A DNA stretch of 6,757 nucleotides from an uncultured Oscillospiraceae bacterium (GCA_944385265.1 CALWWO010000162.1:1-6757), one strand, 5' to 3'; shown: positions 1-6,683, counted from the first letter of the stretch. The notes: generated from the letters alone by a model not told the origin. Translations and numbers: made by a program.

Positions 1-791
1 GTAGAGATACTCATGAGAGAGGAGCGCAAGAACGACGGGATACCCATTCTCGCGACCTCTTTGTAAATATACCATTTAGGTGTGAAGTACGAAAGTTTTA
101 TTTCAATCATACTCTGTTTTTTGATAAACGGAATGGCAAGCATAATAAAGCTGAACACCTTTGATATAGATGTAGCTATAGCGGCGCCGGCGACCTCAAG
201 ACCAAGGTTGTTTATAAATATGGGGTCGAGCACGCAGTTGATGACGCAGCCAATGCCCTGTCCGAAAGCCGAGTATTTAGAGCTTCCGTCAGAACGCAGA
301 AGCTGTGATAATATGGTATTTGCGACCGTGATAGGAGCGGCGGCAAGTATATAGGTAGCGTAATCGATCGAGTATTGCTTCGAGGCTTCCGTCGAGCCAA
401 GTAGCATTACGAGCGGCTCCATAAAAATGTAGCATATGATCGCAAAGCCAAGTCCAAAAAGCATACCTGTAAAAAGCGTGGTAGTACCGGCACGCGACGC
501 TGTTTCATGATCCTTTGCACCTAAAAGGCGTGAGATGTAGCTTGAAGCGCCCATACCGAAACCGATTGACAGCGACATCATTAGGTGCATAAGAGAATCG
601 TTTACACCGACTGCTGCGGTAGCGGACATACCAAGCCCGCTAACAAAGTATGTATCGGCGAGATTGTAAACGGCGTCGACAAGCATTGAAATAATCATGG
701 GGATTGCGATCGACGGGATAACCCGCCCGAGCGGATCTTCGGTCATTTTTTTATGACGCGCGAGTCTGCTCTCGTTTAAAACGTCTGACAT
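1..791 (-). CDS. MATE family multidrug/cation antiporter, N-terminal 263 residues (gene runs off the left edge)
   Basis: Integral membrane exporter of the MATE (NorM/DinF-like) family, which expels drugs or other organic compounds in exchange for Na+ or H+. Translating the minus strand from ATG at 791-789 gives an uninterrupted frame to base 1, with the C-terminal part (about 40% of a usual 440-460-residue protein) outside the window. Visible features are a short polar N-terminus (about 1-23), then hydrophobic helices around 24-45, 57-80, 102-125, 141-163 and 174-195. Family-like stretches include IPMIISMLVDAVYNLADTYF (30-49) and SIGFGMGASSYISRLLGAKD (75-94). A second MatE repeat appears to begin near 247 (RMGIPSFLRSS). 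The start is supported by AAGGAG (plus 800-805) 8 nt upstream. It is divergent from a TetR-type regulator, which suggests local transcriptional control. The substrate cannot be told from sequence. Confidence 0.93.
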   Translation of the reverse strand, partial: MSDVLNESRLARHKKMTEDPLGRVIPSIAIPMIISMLVDAVYNLADTYFVSGLGMSATAAVGVNDSLMHLMMSLSIGFGMGASSYISRLLGAKDHETASRAGTTTLFTGMLFGLGFAIICYIFMEPLVMLLGSTEASKQYSIDYATYILAAAPITVANTILSQLLRSDGSSKYSAFGQGIGCVINCVLDPIFINNLGLEVAGAAIATSISKVFSFIMLAIPFIKKQSMIEIKLSYFTPKWYIYKEVARMGIPSFLRSSLMSIS

Positions 792-841
792 AGATAACAC
801 TCCTTAATCCAAAAATATACTGATTTTACCAACTGAAATTA

Positions 842-870
842 ATTATAACACATATCATTGTATATTACAA
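842..870 (-). promoter_or_regulatory. Sigma-A promoter of the MATE gene
   Basis: Reading the minus strand, the -35 box is TTGTAA (plus 865-870), followed by a 17-nt spacer and a perfect -10 box TATAAT (plus 842-847). The -10 is preceded by TGT, giving an extended -10 (TGTTATAAT). Transcription would begin near 835, leaving a leader of roughly 45 nt before the start codon. The -35 box lies inside a 13-bp palindrome (858-870), a plausible repressor site. Confidence 0.75.
858..870. promoter_or_regulatory. Candidate operator: 13-bp palindrome over the MATE -35 box
   Basis: The bases read TTGTA-TAT-TACAA, a perfect 5-bp inverted repeat around a 3-nt centre. Its right arm is most of the -35 hexamer of the MATE promoter. 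A bound dimeric repressor here would block RNA polymerase. A TetR-type gene next door makes this a natural candidate site, but the arms are short and AT-rich, so chance is not excluded. Confidence 0.35.
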
Positions 871-1023
871 CATAATCGGCGCGTTTTTTTATAAGAAAAT
901 TTTACAGCGCAGTGAAAGTGTATTTAATTTGTATAATTCAAAGCGCCAAACAACATCGTATAGAACAGAATATGTTACTCAAAAGGGCGATTGTAAAGGA
1001 AAGATTATGTATCGAAGCATTTG

Positions 1024-1048
1024 ACAGCAGTTGAAAAAGGCTTGCTGT
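1024..1048. promoter_or_regulatory. Candidate autoregulatory site: inverted repeat around the regulator's -35 box
   Basis: ACAGCA (1024-1029) and TGCTGT (1043-1048) are perfect inverted repeats separated by 13 nt, and the -35 hexamer TTGAAA (1031-1036) lies between them. The placement would suit autorepression by the adjacent TetR-type protein. The arms are only 6 bp and differ in sequence from the palindrome at the MATE promoter, so a shared regulator is not demonstrated. Confidence 0.25.
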
Positions 1049-1059
1049 ACTTGTATAAT
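1031..1059 (+). promoter_or_regulatory. Sigma-A promoter of the tetR-type gene
   Basis: The -35 box is TTGAAA (1031-1036), followed by a 17-nt spacer and a perfect -10 box TATAAT (1054-1059). Transcription would start near 1066, about 60 nt before the ATG at 1128. The better-looking TTGACA at 1021-1026 is 27 nt from this -10 and is too far to pair with it. Confidence 0.7.
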
Positions 1060-1127
1060 AAAATTCAAAGTACTGTTCAGAGTGGTTTTGCGTCGTATCC
1101 GCTACGGAGCCGGGAAGGGGGAAGGGT

Positions 1128-1664
1128 ATGCCGATTGATACGAAAGAAGCTATAGCCGAGGCGGCAGTAAGGCTTTTGACTGAAAAAAACGTAAAGAAAT
1201 TGACAGTAAAGGGCATCGTTGAAGAATGCCGTATAACGAGACAGGCATTTTACTATCATTTTGAAGATATTCCGGAGCTTTTCCGATGGGTTATGGAAAA
1301 GCAGATGGAAAAATTGCTGAGCGAGACGATGCCAGACAATGACCCACAGCAGACGCTGCGCGAGTTTTTTCTCATGGCTATAAAAGCTTCGCCATACATA
1401 AAGCGCGGAATGCAAAGTAATTATAGAGACGAACTTGAGCAAATAATTACTCGGTACGCCTATCGTCTTTTTGAGCATGTGATAGAGAGAAAAAATCTGT
1501 ACCGTGGACGCACGCGCTCCGAAGTAAAGCTTATACTGCGGTATCATCGTCAGGCGATAATGGGCATATTGCGCGAGTGGACGGACGAGGATACTGAAAA
1601 CCTTGATGAAATAGTATGCCTTGTATATCTTTTGATGACAGAGGGGATATCGCCGCTCAATTAA
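1128..1664 (+). CDS. TetR/AcrR family transcriptional regulator
   Basis: Predicted DNA-binding repressor of 178 residues, a normal length for the family. The N-terminal TetR_N helix-turn-helix occupies roughly residues 6-52. It has the hallmark pattern KLTVKGIVEECRITRQAFYY (about 24-43) followed by HFEDIPELF, where the Y-Y-H-F segment ends the recognition helix. The C-terminal half (about 75-175) is helical and ends in a segment (about 140-175, with GILREW near 147-152) that resembles the TetR_C_8-type ligand/dimer domain found in DhaS-like regulators. The start is supported by AGGGGG (1116-1121), 6 nt upstream of the ATG. It is divergent from a MATE exporter gene, so the inferred job is ligand-relieved repression of that gene and possibly of itself. 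The ligand is unknown. A rho-independent terminator follows 30 nt after the stop. Confidence 0.93.
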   Translation: MPIDTKEAIAEAAVRLLTEKNVKKLTVKGIVEECRITRQAFYYHFEDIPELFRWVMEKQMEKLLSETMPDNDPQQTLREFFLMAIKASPYIKRGMQSNYRDELEQIITRYAYRLFEHVIERKNLYRGRTRSEVKLILRYHRQAIMGILREWTDEDTENLDEIVCLVYLLMTEGISPLN

Positions 1665-1694
1665 AACATCATAATGCCGAAACAAAGATGTATC

Positions 1695-1737
1695 AAAAAC
1701 GCCGAAGTGTAAAATTTTTTTACACTTCGGCGTTTTT
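1695..1737. terminator. Rho-independent terminator after the tetR-type gene
   Basis: A perfect 20-bp stem pairs 1695-1714 with 1718-1737 around a 3-nt loop (TTT). The core GCCGAAGTGT pairs with ACACTTCGGC, and the outer five pairs are A-T, so the right arm ends in five T and the left arm begins with five A. The structure therefore has a U-tract in both orientations. It isolates the regulator from the ftsH operon downstream. Confidence 0.9.
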
Positions 1738-1765
1738 GTCTATACACGGGCGTTTTTTGTGATAA

Positions 1766-1793
1766 TTGAAAAGACGGGGGAAATAGCTAAAAT
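1766..1793 (+). promoter_or_regulatory. Probable promoter of the ftsH operon
   Basis: TTGAAA (1766-1771) is separated by 16 nt from TAAAAT (1788-1793). It lies just after the upstream terminator and gives a leader of about 20 nt that carries the ribosome-binding site AGGGGG (1807-1812). No other convincing pair was found between the terminator and the first gene. The spacer is at the short end, hence the moderate confidence. Confidence 0.5.
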
Positions 1794-1822
1794 AAAAATA
1801 TAGGATAGGGGGCGGATTATAT

Positions 1823-2251
1823 ATGGCAAACGAAATTCTCGCCGTAAAACTGTGTGAACTGGATGAAAAGCTCGGTAAAATGCACAGCCGTATCATATTC
1901 GGAGAATCTGTCGGGGCAGACAGGTTAAAACAGGAGATAGAGCAGCTTGAAAGAGAGTGCACTGAAACCGAACTTGCGCTGCGGCAGAAACTGCGATTTT
2001 CAAAGGCAAGCTGTATCACACTGCTTTCGAAGGCATATGAAGAGATAGAAAAGATAATGGCTATCACAAGGGCTGATCTTGAGGTGCACGCTAAAGAGAG
2101 TGGCGATGCGGATATATCGGCAGAGGAGCAGATACTTCTCGCCGAATATGCGCTCGATTTTGCTCTTCAGGCAGCCGACAGAGCGCTGCTACTGTCTTTA
2201 AAGGCAACGCAGGCTCAGGCGGAGAGTTACGAGCAGAAGGAAAGGAGTTAG
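1823..2251 (+). CDS. Hypothetical helical/coiled-coil protein, first gene of the ftsH operon
   Basis: I do not recognise this 142-residue product. It has no signal peptide and no membrane segment, so it is probably cytoplasmic. It is rich in Glu, Lys, Ala and Leu and appears almost wholly helical. Residues about 31-58 (RLKQEIEQLERE region) look like a short coiled coil. A second helical block spans about 62-92, and a third, very Ala/Leu-rich, spans about 100-135. The only clear break is a Gly/Asp-containing linker near 93-98. There are no recognisable catalytic motifs. The start has AGGGGG (1807-1812) 10 nt upstream. The end of the gene carries the Shine-Dalgarno site AAAGGAG (2241-2247) for ftsH, whose ATG lies one base after this stop, so translation is likely coupled. 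Inference: a partner, adaptor or regulator of the FtsH encoded next to it. Confidence 0.8.
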   Translation: MANEILAVKLCELDEKLGKMHSRIIFGESVGADRLKQEIEQLERECTETELALRQKLRFSKASCITLLSKAYEEIEKIMAITRADLEVHAKESGDADISAEEQILLAEYALDFALQAADRALLLSLKATQAQAESYEQKERS

Positions 2252-2252
2252 T

Positions 2253-4073
2253 ATGAAAGAAATAAAATCACCGAGAAAACCGCTTATCTATTATTACGCT
2301 ATAGTTTTGCTTGTTATTTTCCTATTTAACCTGATAGTTACACCGCTTTTAAGTCAAAATCAGGTCGAAGAGGTCGATTACGGCACGTTTATGGATATGA
2401 TCGACGAAAAAAACATCGGACTCGTACAGGTAGAGGATACGCAGATACTTTTTACCGATAAGGAGCAGACAAAAGTATATGCGACAGGTCCGATGGAGGA
2501 TCCAACGCTTACAGAGCGGCTTCATGATTCAGGCGCGGAATTTGCACGCGTGTATGAGGAGCCAATGTCTCCACTGCTCAGAATTTTGCTCACGACCGTG
2601 CTGCCGATAGTAATCTTCATCGCTATAGGGCAATATATGAGCAAAAAGCTCATAGAGCAGGCGGGCGGTAAAAACTCCATGGCGTTCGGAAAGAGCAACG
2701 CCAAAATTTACGTACAGTCAACACAGGGGATATGCTTTACCGACGTTGCGGGAGAGGACGAGGCAAAGGAGAGTCTTGCCGAGGTTGTAGACTATCTGCA
2801 TAATCCGCAGAAATATATAGATGCAGGAGCCGCAATGCCGAAAGGTCTTTTGCTGGTAGGACCTCCGGGTACCGGCAAGACGATGCTTGCCAAAGCAGTC
2901 GCAGGCGAGGCAAACGTCCCGTTTTTCTCGATTTCCGGATCGGAATTTGTAGAGATGTTCGTCGGTATGGGAGCGTCAAAGGTACGCGACCTGTTCAAGC
3001 AGGCAAAGGAAAAAGCGCCGTGTATCGTCTTTATCGATGAGATAGACGCTATTGGTCAAAAACGAAGCTCCGGCGGGCTTGGCGGAAACGACGAGCGCGA
3101 GCAGACATTAAACCAGCTCCTTACGGAGATGGACGGATTTGAGGATAACACAGGCGTCATAATCCTTGCGGCAACAAACCGCCCAGAATCGCTTGATCCG
3201 GCGCTTACGCGTCCGGGACGCTTTGACAGAAGGATACCGGTAGAACTGCCTGATCTCGCGGGACGACAGGCAATATTAAAGGTCCACGCGAAAAAAATCA
3301 ATGTGTCGCAGGACGTTGATTTCCATACTATCGCGCGTATGGCGTCAGGTGCATCAGGCGCGGAGCTTGCTAATATCATAAACGAGGCGGCGCTGCGTGC
3401 AGTGCGCGATGGGCGGACTGTAGTCACCCGGTCGGATCTTGAAGAGAGCATTGAGGTCGTGATCGCAGGATATCAGAAAAAGAACGCCGTTTTGTCGGAT
3501 AAGGAAAAGATGATCGTGGCTTACCACGAGATAGGTCATGCGCTTGTCGCCGCAAAGCAGTCGCATTCAGCTCCTGTGCAGAAGATAACTATAATCCCAA
3601 GGACGTCCGGCGCTCTCGGATACACAATGCAGGTGGAAACGGGAGATAAATATCTGCTCACCAGACAGGAGCTTGAAAATAAGATAGCTACGCTGACCGG
3701 CGGTCGTGCCGCCGAAGAGGTTGTGTTCAACGAAATCACTACGGGTGCGTCAAACGATATAGAACAGGCGACAAAGCTCGCCCGCGCCATGATAACGCGC
3801 TACGGCATGACAGATGAATTTGACATGGTAGCGATGGAGACGGTAAATAATCAGTATCTGGGCGGCGACACATCGCTTGTCTGCTCTGCCGATACGCAGA
3901 AGGATATAGACAAAAAAGTTGTAGAGCTTATTAAAAAACAGCACGAAAAAGCGAAACAGATATTGAAAGAAAATCGTGCAAAGCTTGATGAGCTTGCAAA
4001 ATTCCTGTATGAGAAAGAGACTATCACCGGCGAAGAGTTTATGGAGATTTTAACGGCTGGAGGCGAAAAATAA
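2253..4073 (+). CDS. ftsH: ATP-dependent zinc metalloprotease FtsH
   Basis: Membrane-anchored AAA+ protease that forms hexamers, extracts membrane or soluble substrates and degrades them on the cytoplasmic side. The protein is complete at 606 residues (E. coli FtsH has 644; the C-terminal tail is shorter). In order: transmembrane helix about 11-33; extracytoplasmic FtsH_ext domain about 36-105; second helix about 108-128; AAA+ module with Walker A GPPGTGKT (203-210), pore loop FVG (236-238) and Walker B IVFIDE (258-263); second region of homology with arginine fingers R320 and R323; peptidase domain with zinc motif HEIGH (425-429) and third ligand D502 in the TGASND segment. All key residues are present, so it should be active. 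AAAGGAG lies 5 nt before the ATG, and the stop overlaps the next start. Features such as [16 protein letters not shown] and [10 protein letters not shown], and the absence of a tilS/hpt neighbourhood, suggest an accessory clostridial paralogue; that is inference. Confidence 0.97.
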   Translation: MKEIKSPRKPLIYYYAIVLLVIFLFNLIVTPLLSQNQVEEVDYGTFMDMIDEKNIGLVQVEDTQILFTDKEQTKVYATGPMEDPTLTERLHDSGAEFARVYEEPMSPLLRILLTTVLPIVIFIAIGQYMSKKLIEQAGGKNSMAFGKSNAKIYVQSTQGICFTDVAGEDEAKESLAEVVDYLHNPQKYIDAGAAMPKGLLLVGPPGTGKTMLAKAVAGEANVPFFSISGSEFVEMFVGMGASKVRDLFKQAKEKAPCIVFIDEIDAIGQKRSSGGLGGNDEREQTLNQLLTEMDGFEDNTGVIILAATNRPESLDPALTRPGRFDRRIPVELPDLAGRQAILKVHAKKINVSQDVDFHTIARMASGASGAELANIINEAALRAVRDGRTVVTRSDLEESIEVVIAGYQKKNAVLSDKEKMIVAYHEIGHALVAAKQSHSAPVQKITIIPRTSGALGYTMQVETGDKYLLTRQELENKIATLTGGRAAEEVVFNEITTGASNDIEQATKLARAMITRYGMTDEFDMVAMETVNNQYLGGDTSLVCSADTQKDIDKKVVELIKKQHEKAKQILKENRAKLDELAKFLYEKETITGEEFMEILTAGGEK

Positions 4074-4615
4074 TGGGAAAACGGACGGGTTTTGACTGGT
4101 TTGAACTTATAATCGGCATATTGCTCATCCTATTGGGAGCTTTCACATTTGCAAACCCCGGGCTGGCGCTTACGGGCTTTGTAATGCTGTACGGTGTAGT
4201 CGCCATCGTGATGGGTGTCTCCGATATCGTATTGTATGTGCGCGTAGAGCGATATACAGGGATAGGACCTATGGTCGCGCTTATATTCGGAATACTCAGC
4301 GTGATGTCCGGCGTTATGCTTATCGTGTATCCTGACGCCGGCAGCCTGATAGTGTCGATGCTGTTCCCGATATGGTTCATCACTCATTGTATTTCAAGGC
4401 TTTCACATATGCCTATGGTCCGTATAATGGCTGGAAAAGCTGCGTATTACCTTATGCTTATAGCAAATATTACGGGACTTGTACTTGGGATCATGATGCT
4501 GCTGCAGCCTATAATTTCTATGCTGTCGGTAAGCTATATCATAAGCCTGTATTTACTGTCACTTGGTATAGACAGCATAGTCATCGCGTTTAGCAATATG
4601 AGACCTAGAATATAA
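4073..4615 (+). CDS. DUF308/HdeD-like six-helix membrane protein
   Basis: Integral membrane protein of 180 residues with about six helices (roughly 10-28, 32-56, 65-86, 88-108, 123-146 and 148-174). It is built from three hairpin repeats, each with a Pro at the turn (P29, P87, P146) and a G-rich first helix. That layout is typical of the DUF308/HdeD family. HdeD in E. coli is linked to acid resistance, but the biochemical role of the family is not established. The ATG overlaps the ftsH stop by one base (TAATG), and GGAGG (4059-4063) inside ftsH lies 9 nt upstream, so translation is probably coupled to ftsH. Inference: it may be a membrane partner, modulator or substrate of this FtsH. Basic C-terminus (RPRI). 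No catalytic motif is visible. A strong terminator follows 14 nt after the stop. Confidence 0.85.
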   Translation: MGKRTGFDWFELIIGILLILLGAFTFANPGLALTGFVMLYGVVAIVMGVSDIVLYVRVERYTGIGPMVALIFGILSVMSGVMLIVYPDAGSLIVSMLFPIWFITHCISRLSHMPMVRIMAGKAAYYLMLIANITGLVLGIMMLLQPIISMLSVSYIISLYLLSLGIDSIVIAFSNMRPRI

Positions 4616-4629
4616 TACCGATAAAGAAA

Positions 4630-4664
4630 AGGCGGCAGCGCAGTAAACAACTGCGCTGCCGCCT
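4630..4664. terminator. Bidirectional rho-independent terminator between the convergent ftsH and proS-ogt transcripts
   Basis: A perfect 15-bp, G+C-rich stem pairs 4630-4644 with 4650-4664 around a 5-nt loop (AAACA). On the plus strand it is followed by AATTTTTT (4665-4672). On the minus strand the hairpin is followed by TTTCTTT. It therefore can end both the rightward ftsH operon and the leftward ogt transcript. Confidence 0.9.
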
Positions 4665-4725
4665 AATTTTTTGTTCGCTTAAAAACGGTGAAACTTCTTG
4701 CTTTATAGATTTGCCGCAGACCGTA

Positions 4726-5199
4726 TCATACAGCCACACCGTGCTTTTCAAGCTCAAGTAGCCACTGTTTGATATCAAGTCCGCCTCCATATCCGCCGAG
4801 AGACCCGTCGGACGCGATAACACGGTGACACGGTACGATTATCGATATCGGATTATTGTGATTCGCACCGCCTACAGCGCGTGTCGCTTTAGGCTTACCG
4901 ATAGCGCAGGCGATATCCTTGTATGACCGCGTTTCGCCATACGGGATCTTCAAAAGCTCCTGCCATACCGCTAATTGAAACGGCGTTCCGTGAAGCTTTA
5001 TCGGGACTGTAAAATCGCGCAATGCCCCCGTGAAATATTGCTCAAGCTCCGCCACTGCTCTGTAATGTACGTCGGGTACTGTTACAGTCGGCTCATATGC
5101 CCCGAAATACAGACCTGTGATAGCAAAGCCGTTGCTTTTTAATGTTATAACTCCGATGTCAAAATCGTGGACAGAGCAAAATTCAGAAAGTTTTATCAT
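4726..5199 (-). CDS. ogt: Methylated-DNA--[protein]-cysteine S-methyltransferase (Ogt/MGMT type)
   Basis: Suicide DNA-repair protein that transfers alkyl groups from O6-alkylguanine (and O4-alkylthymine) to its own cysteine. The product has 157 residues: a poorly conserved N-terminal domain (about 1-68), then the conserved DNA-binding/active-site domain (about 72-155). The active-site motif PCHRV spans 123-127, with acceptor Cys124 and His125. Aligning to human MGMT by this motif places the other functional residues: Y93 (Tyr114, phosphate rotation), R107 in RAVGGA (Arg128, arginine finger), N116 (Asn137 hinge) and E151 (Glu172 of the Cys-His-Glu relay). It is therefore probably active. No Ada-type N-terminal regulatory domain is present. 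GGAG (plus 5208-5211) lies 8 nt before the ATG. The gene starts 34 bp after the proS stop on the same strand with no terminator between them, so co-transcription with proS is likely. Confidence 0.95.
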   Translation of the reverse strand: MIKLSEFCSVHDFDIGVITLKSNGFAITGLYFGAYEPTVTVPDVHYRAVAELEQYFTGALRDFTVPIKLHGTPFQLAVWQELLKIPYGETRSYKDIACAIGKPKATRAVGGANHNNPISIIVPCHRVIASDGSLGGYGGGLDIKQWLLELEKHGVAV

Positions 5200-5233
5200 A
5201 AAACCAGCTCCAATGCTGTAATAGCGGGCTTTA

Positions 5234-6679
5234 TTAGTACGATACGCCCCAGACGACCAGGTGTTTTGCCGGTTTACCGCAAACCGGGCATATATCGCCT
5301 ATATGCTCCTGCTCAAACGGCATGCAGCGCGATGATACGCCGACGTCCTCTTTCATCTTCAGTTCACAGTCGAGGTCGCCGCACCACATCATTTTGATAA
5401 AGCCGCCCTTTTCGGCGATGACCTGCTTTGCCTCCTCAACAGATGTCACGGGGCGGGTGTTTTCGACAAGGTTCGCTTTAGCCTTCTCGTAAAGGCGCTT
5501 CTGAACGCCGTCGAGCAGCTCGTTTACGGAGGAGACGAGCGCGTCGAGCGAGACGGTGGCTTTTTCTCTGTTGTCGCGGCTTACGGCGACGCACTGATTG
5601 TTTTCGATATCGCGCGGACCGATCTCTATACGAAGCGGTATGCCGCGCATCTCATACTCGGAGAACTTCCATCCCGGGCTCTGATCCGATGTGTCGCAGC
5701 CCGTGCGGATACCGGCGTTTTTGAGCACCCCGGCGATCTCCTGTGCTTTTTCGAGCACGCCGGGCTTTTTCATGTTGATCGGTATGACCATGACCTGTGT
5801 CGGCGCGATCTTTGGCGGCAGGACGAGGCCGTTGTTGTCGCCGTGCGTCATTATTAAGCCGCCGATAAGGCGGGTGGAGAGTCCCCACGACGTTTGGAAG
5901 GGGTATTTAAGCGTGTTGTCCTTGTCTGTAAAGGTGATGTCGAACGCCCTTGCAAACCCGTCTCCAAAATAGTGGGACGTACCGCTCTGGAGCGCCTTTT
6001 TGTCGTGCATCATGCACTCGACGGTGTATGTGGCCTCGGCGCCCGCAAACTTCTCCTTATCGGTCTTTCGCCCCTTTATAACGGGCATGGCGAGCCAGTT
6101 TTCGCAGAAATCGGCATATACCTCAAGCATCTGCTGCGTCTCCGCTTCGGCCTCTTCCACCGTGCGGTGAAGCGTGTGACCCTCCTGCCACAGAAATTCG
6201 CGGCCTCTCAAAAACGGACGCGTCGTCTTTTCCCAGCGGATGACAGAGCACCACTGGTTATACAGCTTCGGCAGATCGCGCCATGACTGGACGACGTGCT
6301 TCCAATGGTCGCAGAACAGCGTTTCGGACGTCGGACGGACGCAGAGACGCTCGGCGAGCTCTTCGCTCCCGCCGTGCGTCACCCAAGCGACCTCCGGCGC
6401 AAATCCCTCAACGTGGTCTTTCTCTTTCTGGAGAAGGCTCTCGGGAATAAGCAGCGGCATCGAGACGTTTTCGTGCCCAAGCTCCTTGAACTTTTTATCT
6501 AAAACAGACTGGATGTTCTCCCAGATAGCGTAGCCGTACGGCCGCATGATGAAAAAACCCTTTATGCCGGAATAGTCGATGAGACCTGCTTTAACGACTA
6601 CATCGGTAAACCATTGGGCAAAATCCGTATCCATATCGGTGATCTGAAGAACTTTTTTGTCGGCTGCCAGAATATGCAC
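5234..6679 (-). CDS. proS: Prolyl-tRNA synthetase, type 3 (archaeal/eukaryotic-like)
   Basis: Class II aminoacyl-tRNA synthetase that charges tRNA-Pro in the cytoplasm. Numbered from the upstream GTG, it has 481 residues, usual for type 3. Motif 1 lies around 49-79, a proline-pocket RPTSET at 115-120, motif 2 around 146-169 ([12 protein letters not shown]...EFLWQEGHT) and motif 3 around 262-281 ([12 protein letters not shown]). The anticodon-binding domain spans about 294-395. The type-3 C-terminal domain follows, with zinc-type cysteines C433, C438, C464 and C467 and the characteristic terminal Tyr (GVSY). Only about 93 residues separate motifs 2 and 3, so the bacterial-type editing insertion is absent. 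The start is uncertain. GTG at 6679 overlaps the only Shine-Dalgarno site, the first in-frame ATG is codon 16 (6634-6632), and a stop lies two codons upstream of the GTG. Likely co-transcribed with ogt. Confidence 0.96.
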   Translation of the reverse strand: MHILAADKKVLQITDMDTDFAQWFTDVVVKAGLIDYSGIKGFFIMRPYGYAIWENIQSVLDKKFKELGHENVSMPLLIPESLLQKEKDHVEGFAPEVAWVTHGGSEELAERLCVRPTSETLFCDHWKHVVQSWRDLPKLYNQWCSVIRWEKTTRPFLRGREFLWQEGHTLHRTVEEAEAETQQMLEVYADFCENWLAMPVIKGRKTDKEKFAGAEATYTVECMMHDKKALQSGTSHYFGDGFARAFDITFTDKDNTLKYPFQTSWGLSTRLIGGLIMTHGDNNGLVLPPKIAPTQVMVIPINMKKPGVLEKAQEIAGVLKNAGIRTGCDTSDQSPGWKFSEYEMRGIPLRIEIGPRDIENNQCVAVSRDNREKATVSLDALVSSVNELLDGVQKRLYEKAKANLVENTRPVTSVEEAKQVIAEKGGFIKMMWCGDLDCELKMKEDVGVSSRCMPFEQEHIGDICPVCGKPAKHLVVWGVSY

Positions 6680-6683
6680 TCCT
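6679..6683 (-). promoter_or_regulatory. Shine-Dalgarno site of proS, which conflicts with the GTG start
   Basis: AGGAG on the minus strand (plus 6679-6683) is the only good ribosome-binding site before proS. The GTG start candidate shares its last G, so this site cannot serve it. Two in-frame codons sit at usable distance: ATT (6673-6671, 5 nt) and CTG (6670-6668, 8 nt). The ATG at 6634 is about 44 nt away. The site therefore argues for a non-AUG start shortly downstream of the GTG. Confidence 0.6.

Larger units (their letters stand above)
792..1127. other. Divergent intergenic region between the MATE gene and the tetR-type gene
   Basis: This 336-bp AT-rich stretch contains no supportable gene. 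It holds the leftward MATE promoter (842-870), the rightward regulator promoter (1031-1059) and several repeats. TTGTATA occurs three times on the plus strand (858, 929, 1051). A 13-bp palindrome lies at 858-870. A six-base inverted repeat, ACAGCA/TGCTGT, lies at 1024-1029 and 1043-1048. Another, GTACTT/AAGTAC, lies at 1047-1052 and 1068-1073. TetR-family repressors commonly bind palindromes in such divergent spacers. Which of these is the real operator cannot be decided from one sequence. Confidence 0.7.

Noticed and set aside
82..354. Plus-strand open frame of 90 codons near the left edge
   Set aside because: It lies opposite the MATE gene, whose minus-strand translation is continuous and family-like. 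There is no ribosome-binding site.
1021..1026. Consensus TTGACA as the regulator's -35 box
   Set aside because: It is 27 nt from the TATAAT at 1054, too far for a sigma-A promoter. TTGAAA at 1031 is exactly 17 nt away and is preferred.
972..1034. Small plus-strand frame of 20 codons in the divergent spacer
   Set aside because: There is no Shine-Dalgarno site before its ATG, and the frame ends within the regulator's -35 box, upstream of the predicted transcription start.
938..1216. Minus-strand open frame of 92 codons across the divergent spacer and the start of the regulator gene
   Set aside because: It overlaps the regulator's promoter and N-terminus, has no ribosome-binding site and no family resemblance.
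1077..1685. Long minus-strand open frame of 202 codons opposite the tetR-type gene
   Set aside because: It covers the whole of a gene with a clear TetR helix-turn-helix and a good ribosome-binding site. Its own translation is composition-biased with no recognisable domain, and no promoter or Shine-Dalgarno site precedes it.
3056..3451. Minus-strand open frame of 131 codons inside ftsH
   Set aside because: It is the reverse frame of the conserved AAA+ region of ftsH, rich in Ser and Arg with no domain; a shadow of the coding bias.
5894..6286. Plus-strand open frames opposite proS (for example 130 codons here)
   Set aside because: The minus-strand proS protein is complete with all class II motifs. 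The plus-strand frames are G+C-rich antisense shadows without ribosome-binding sites.
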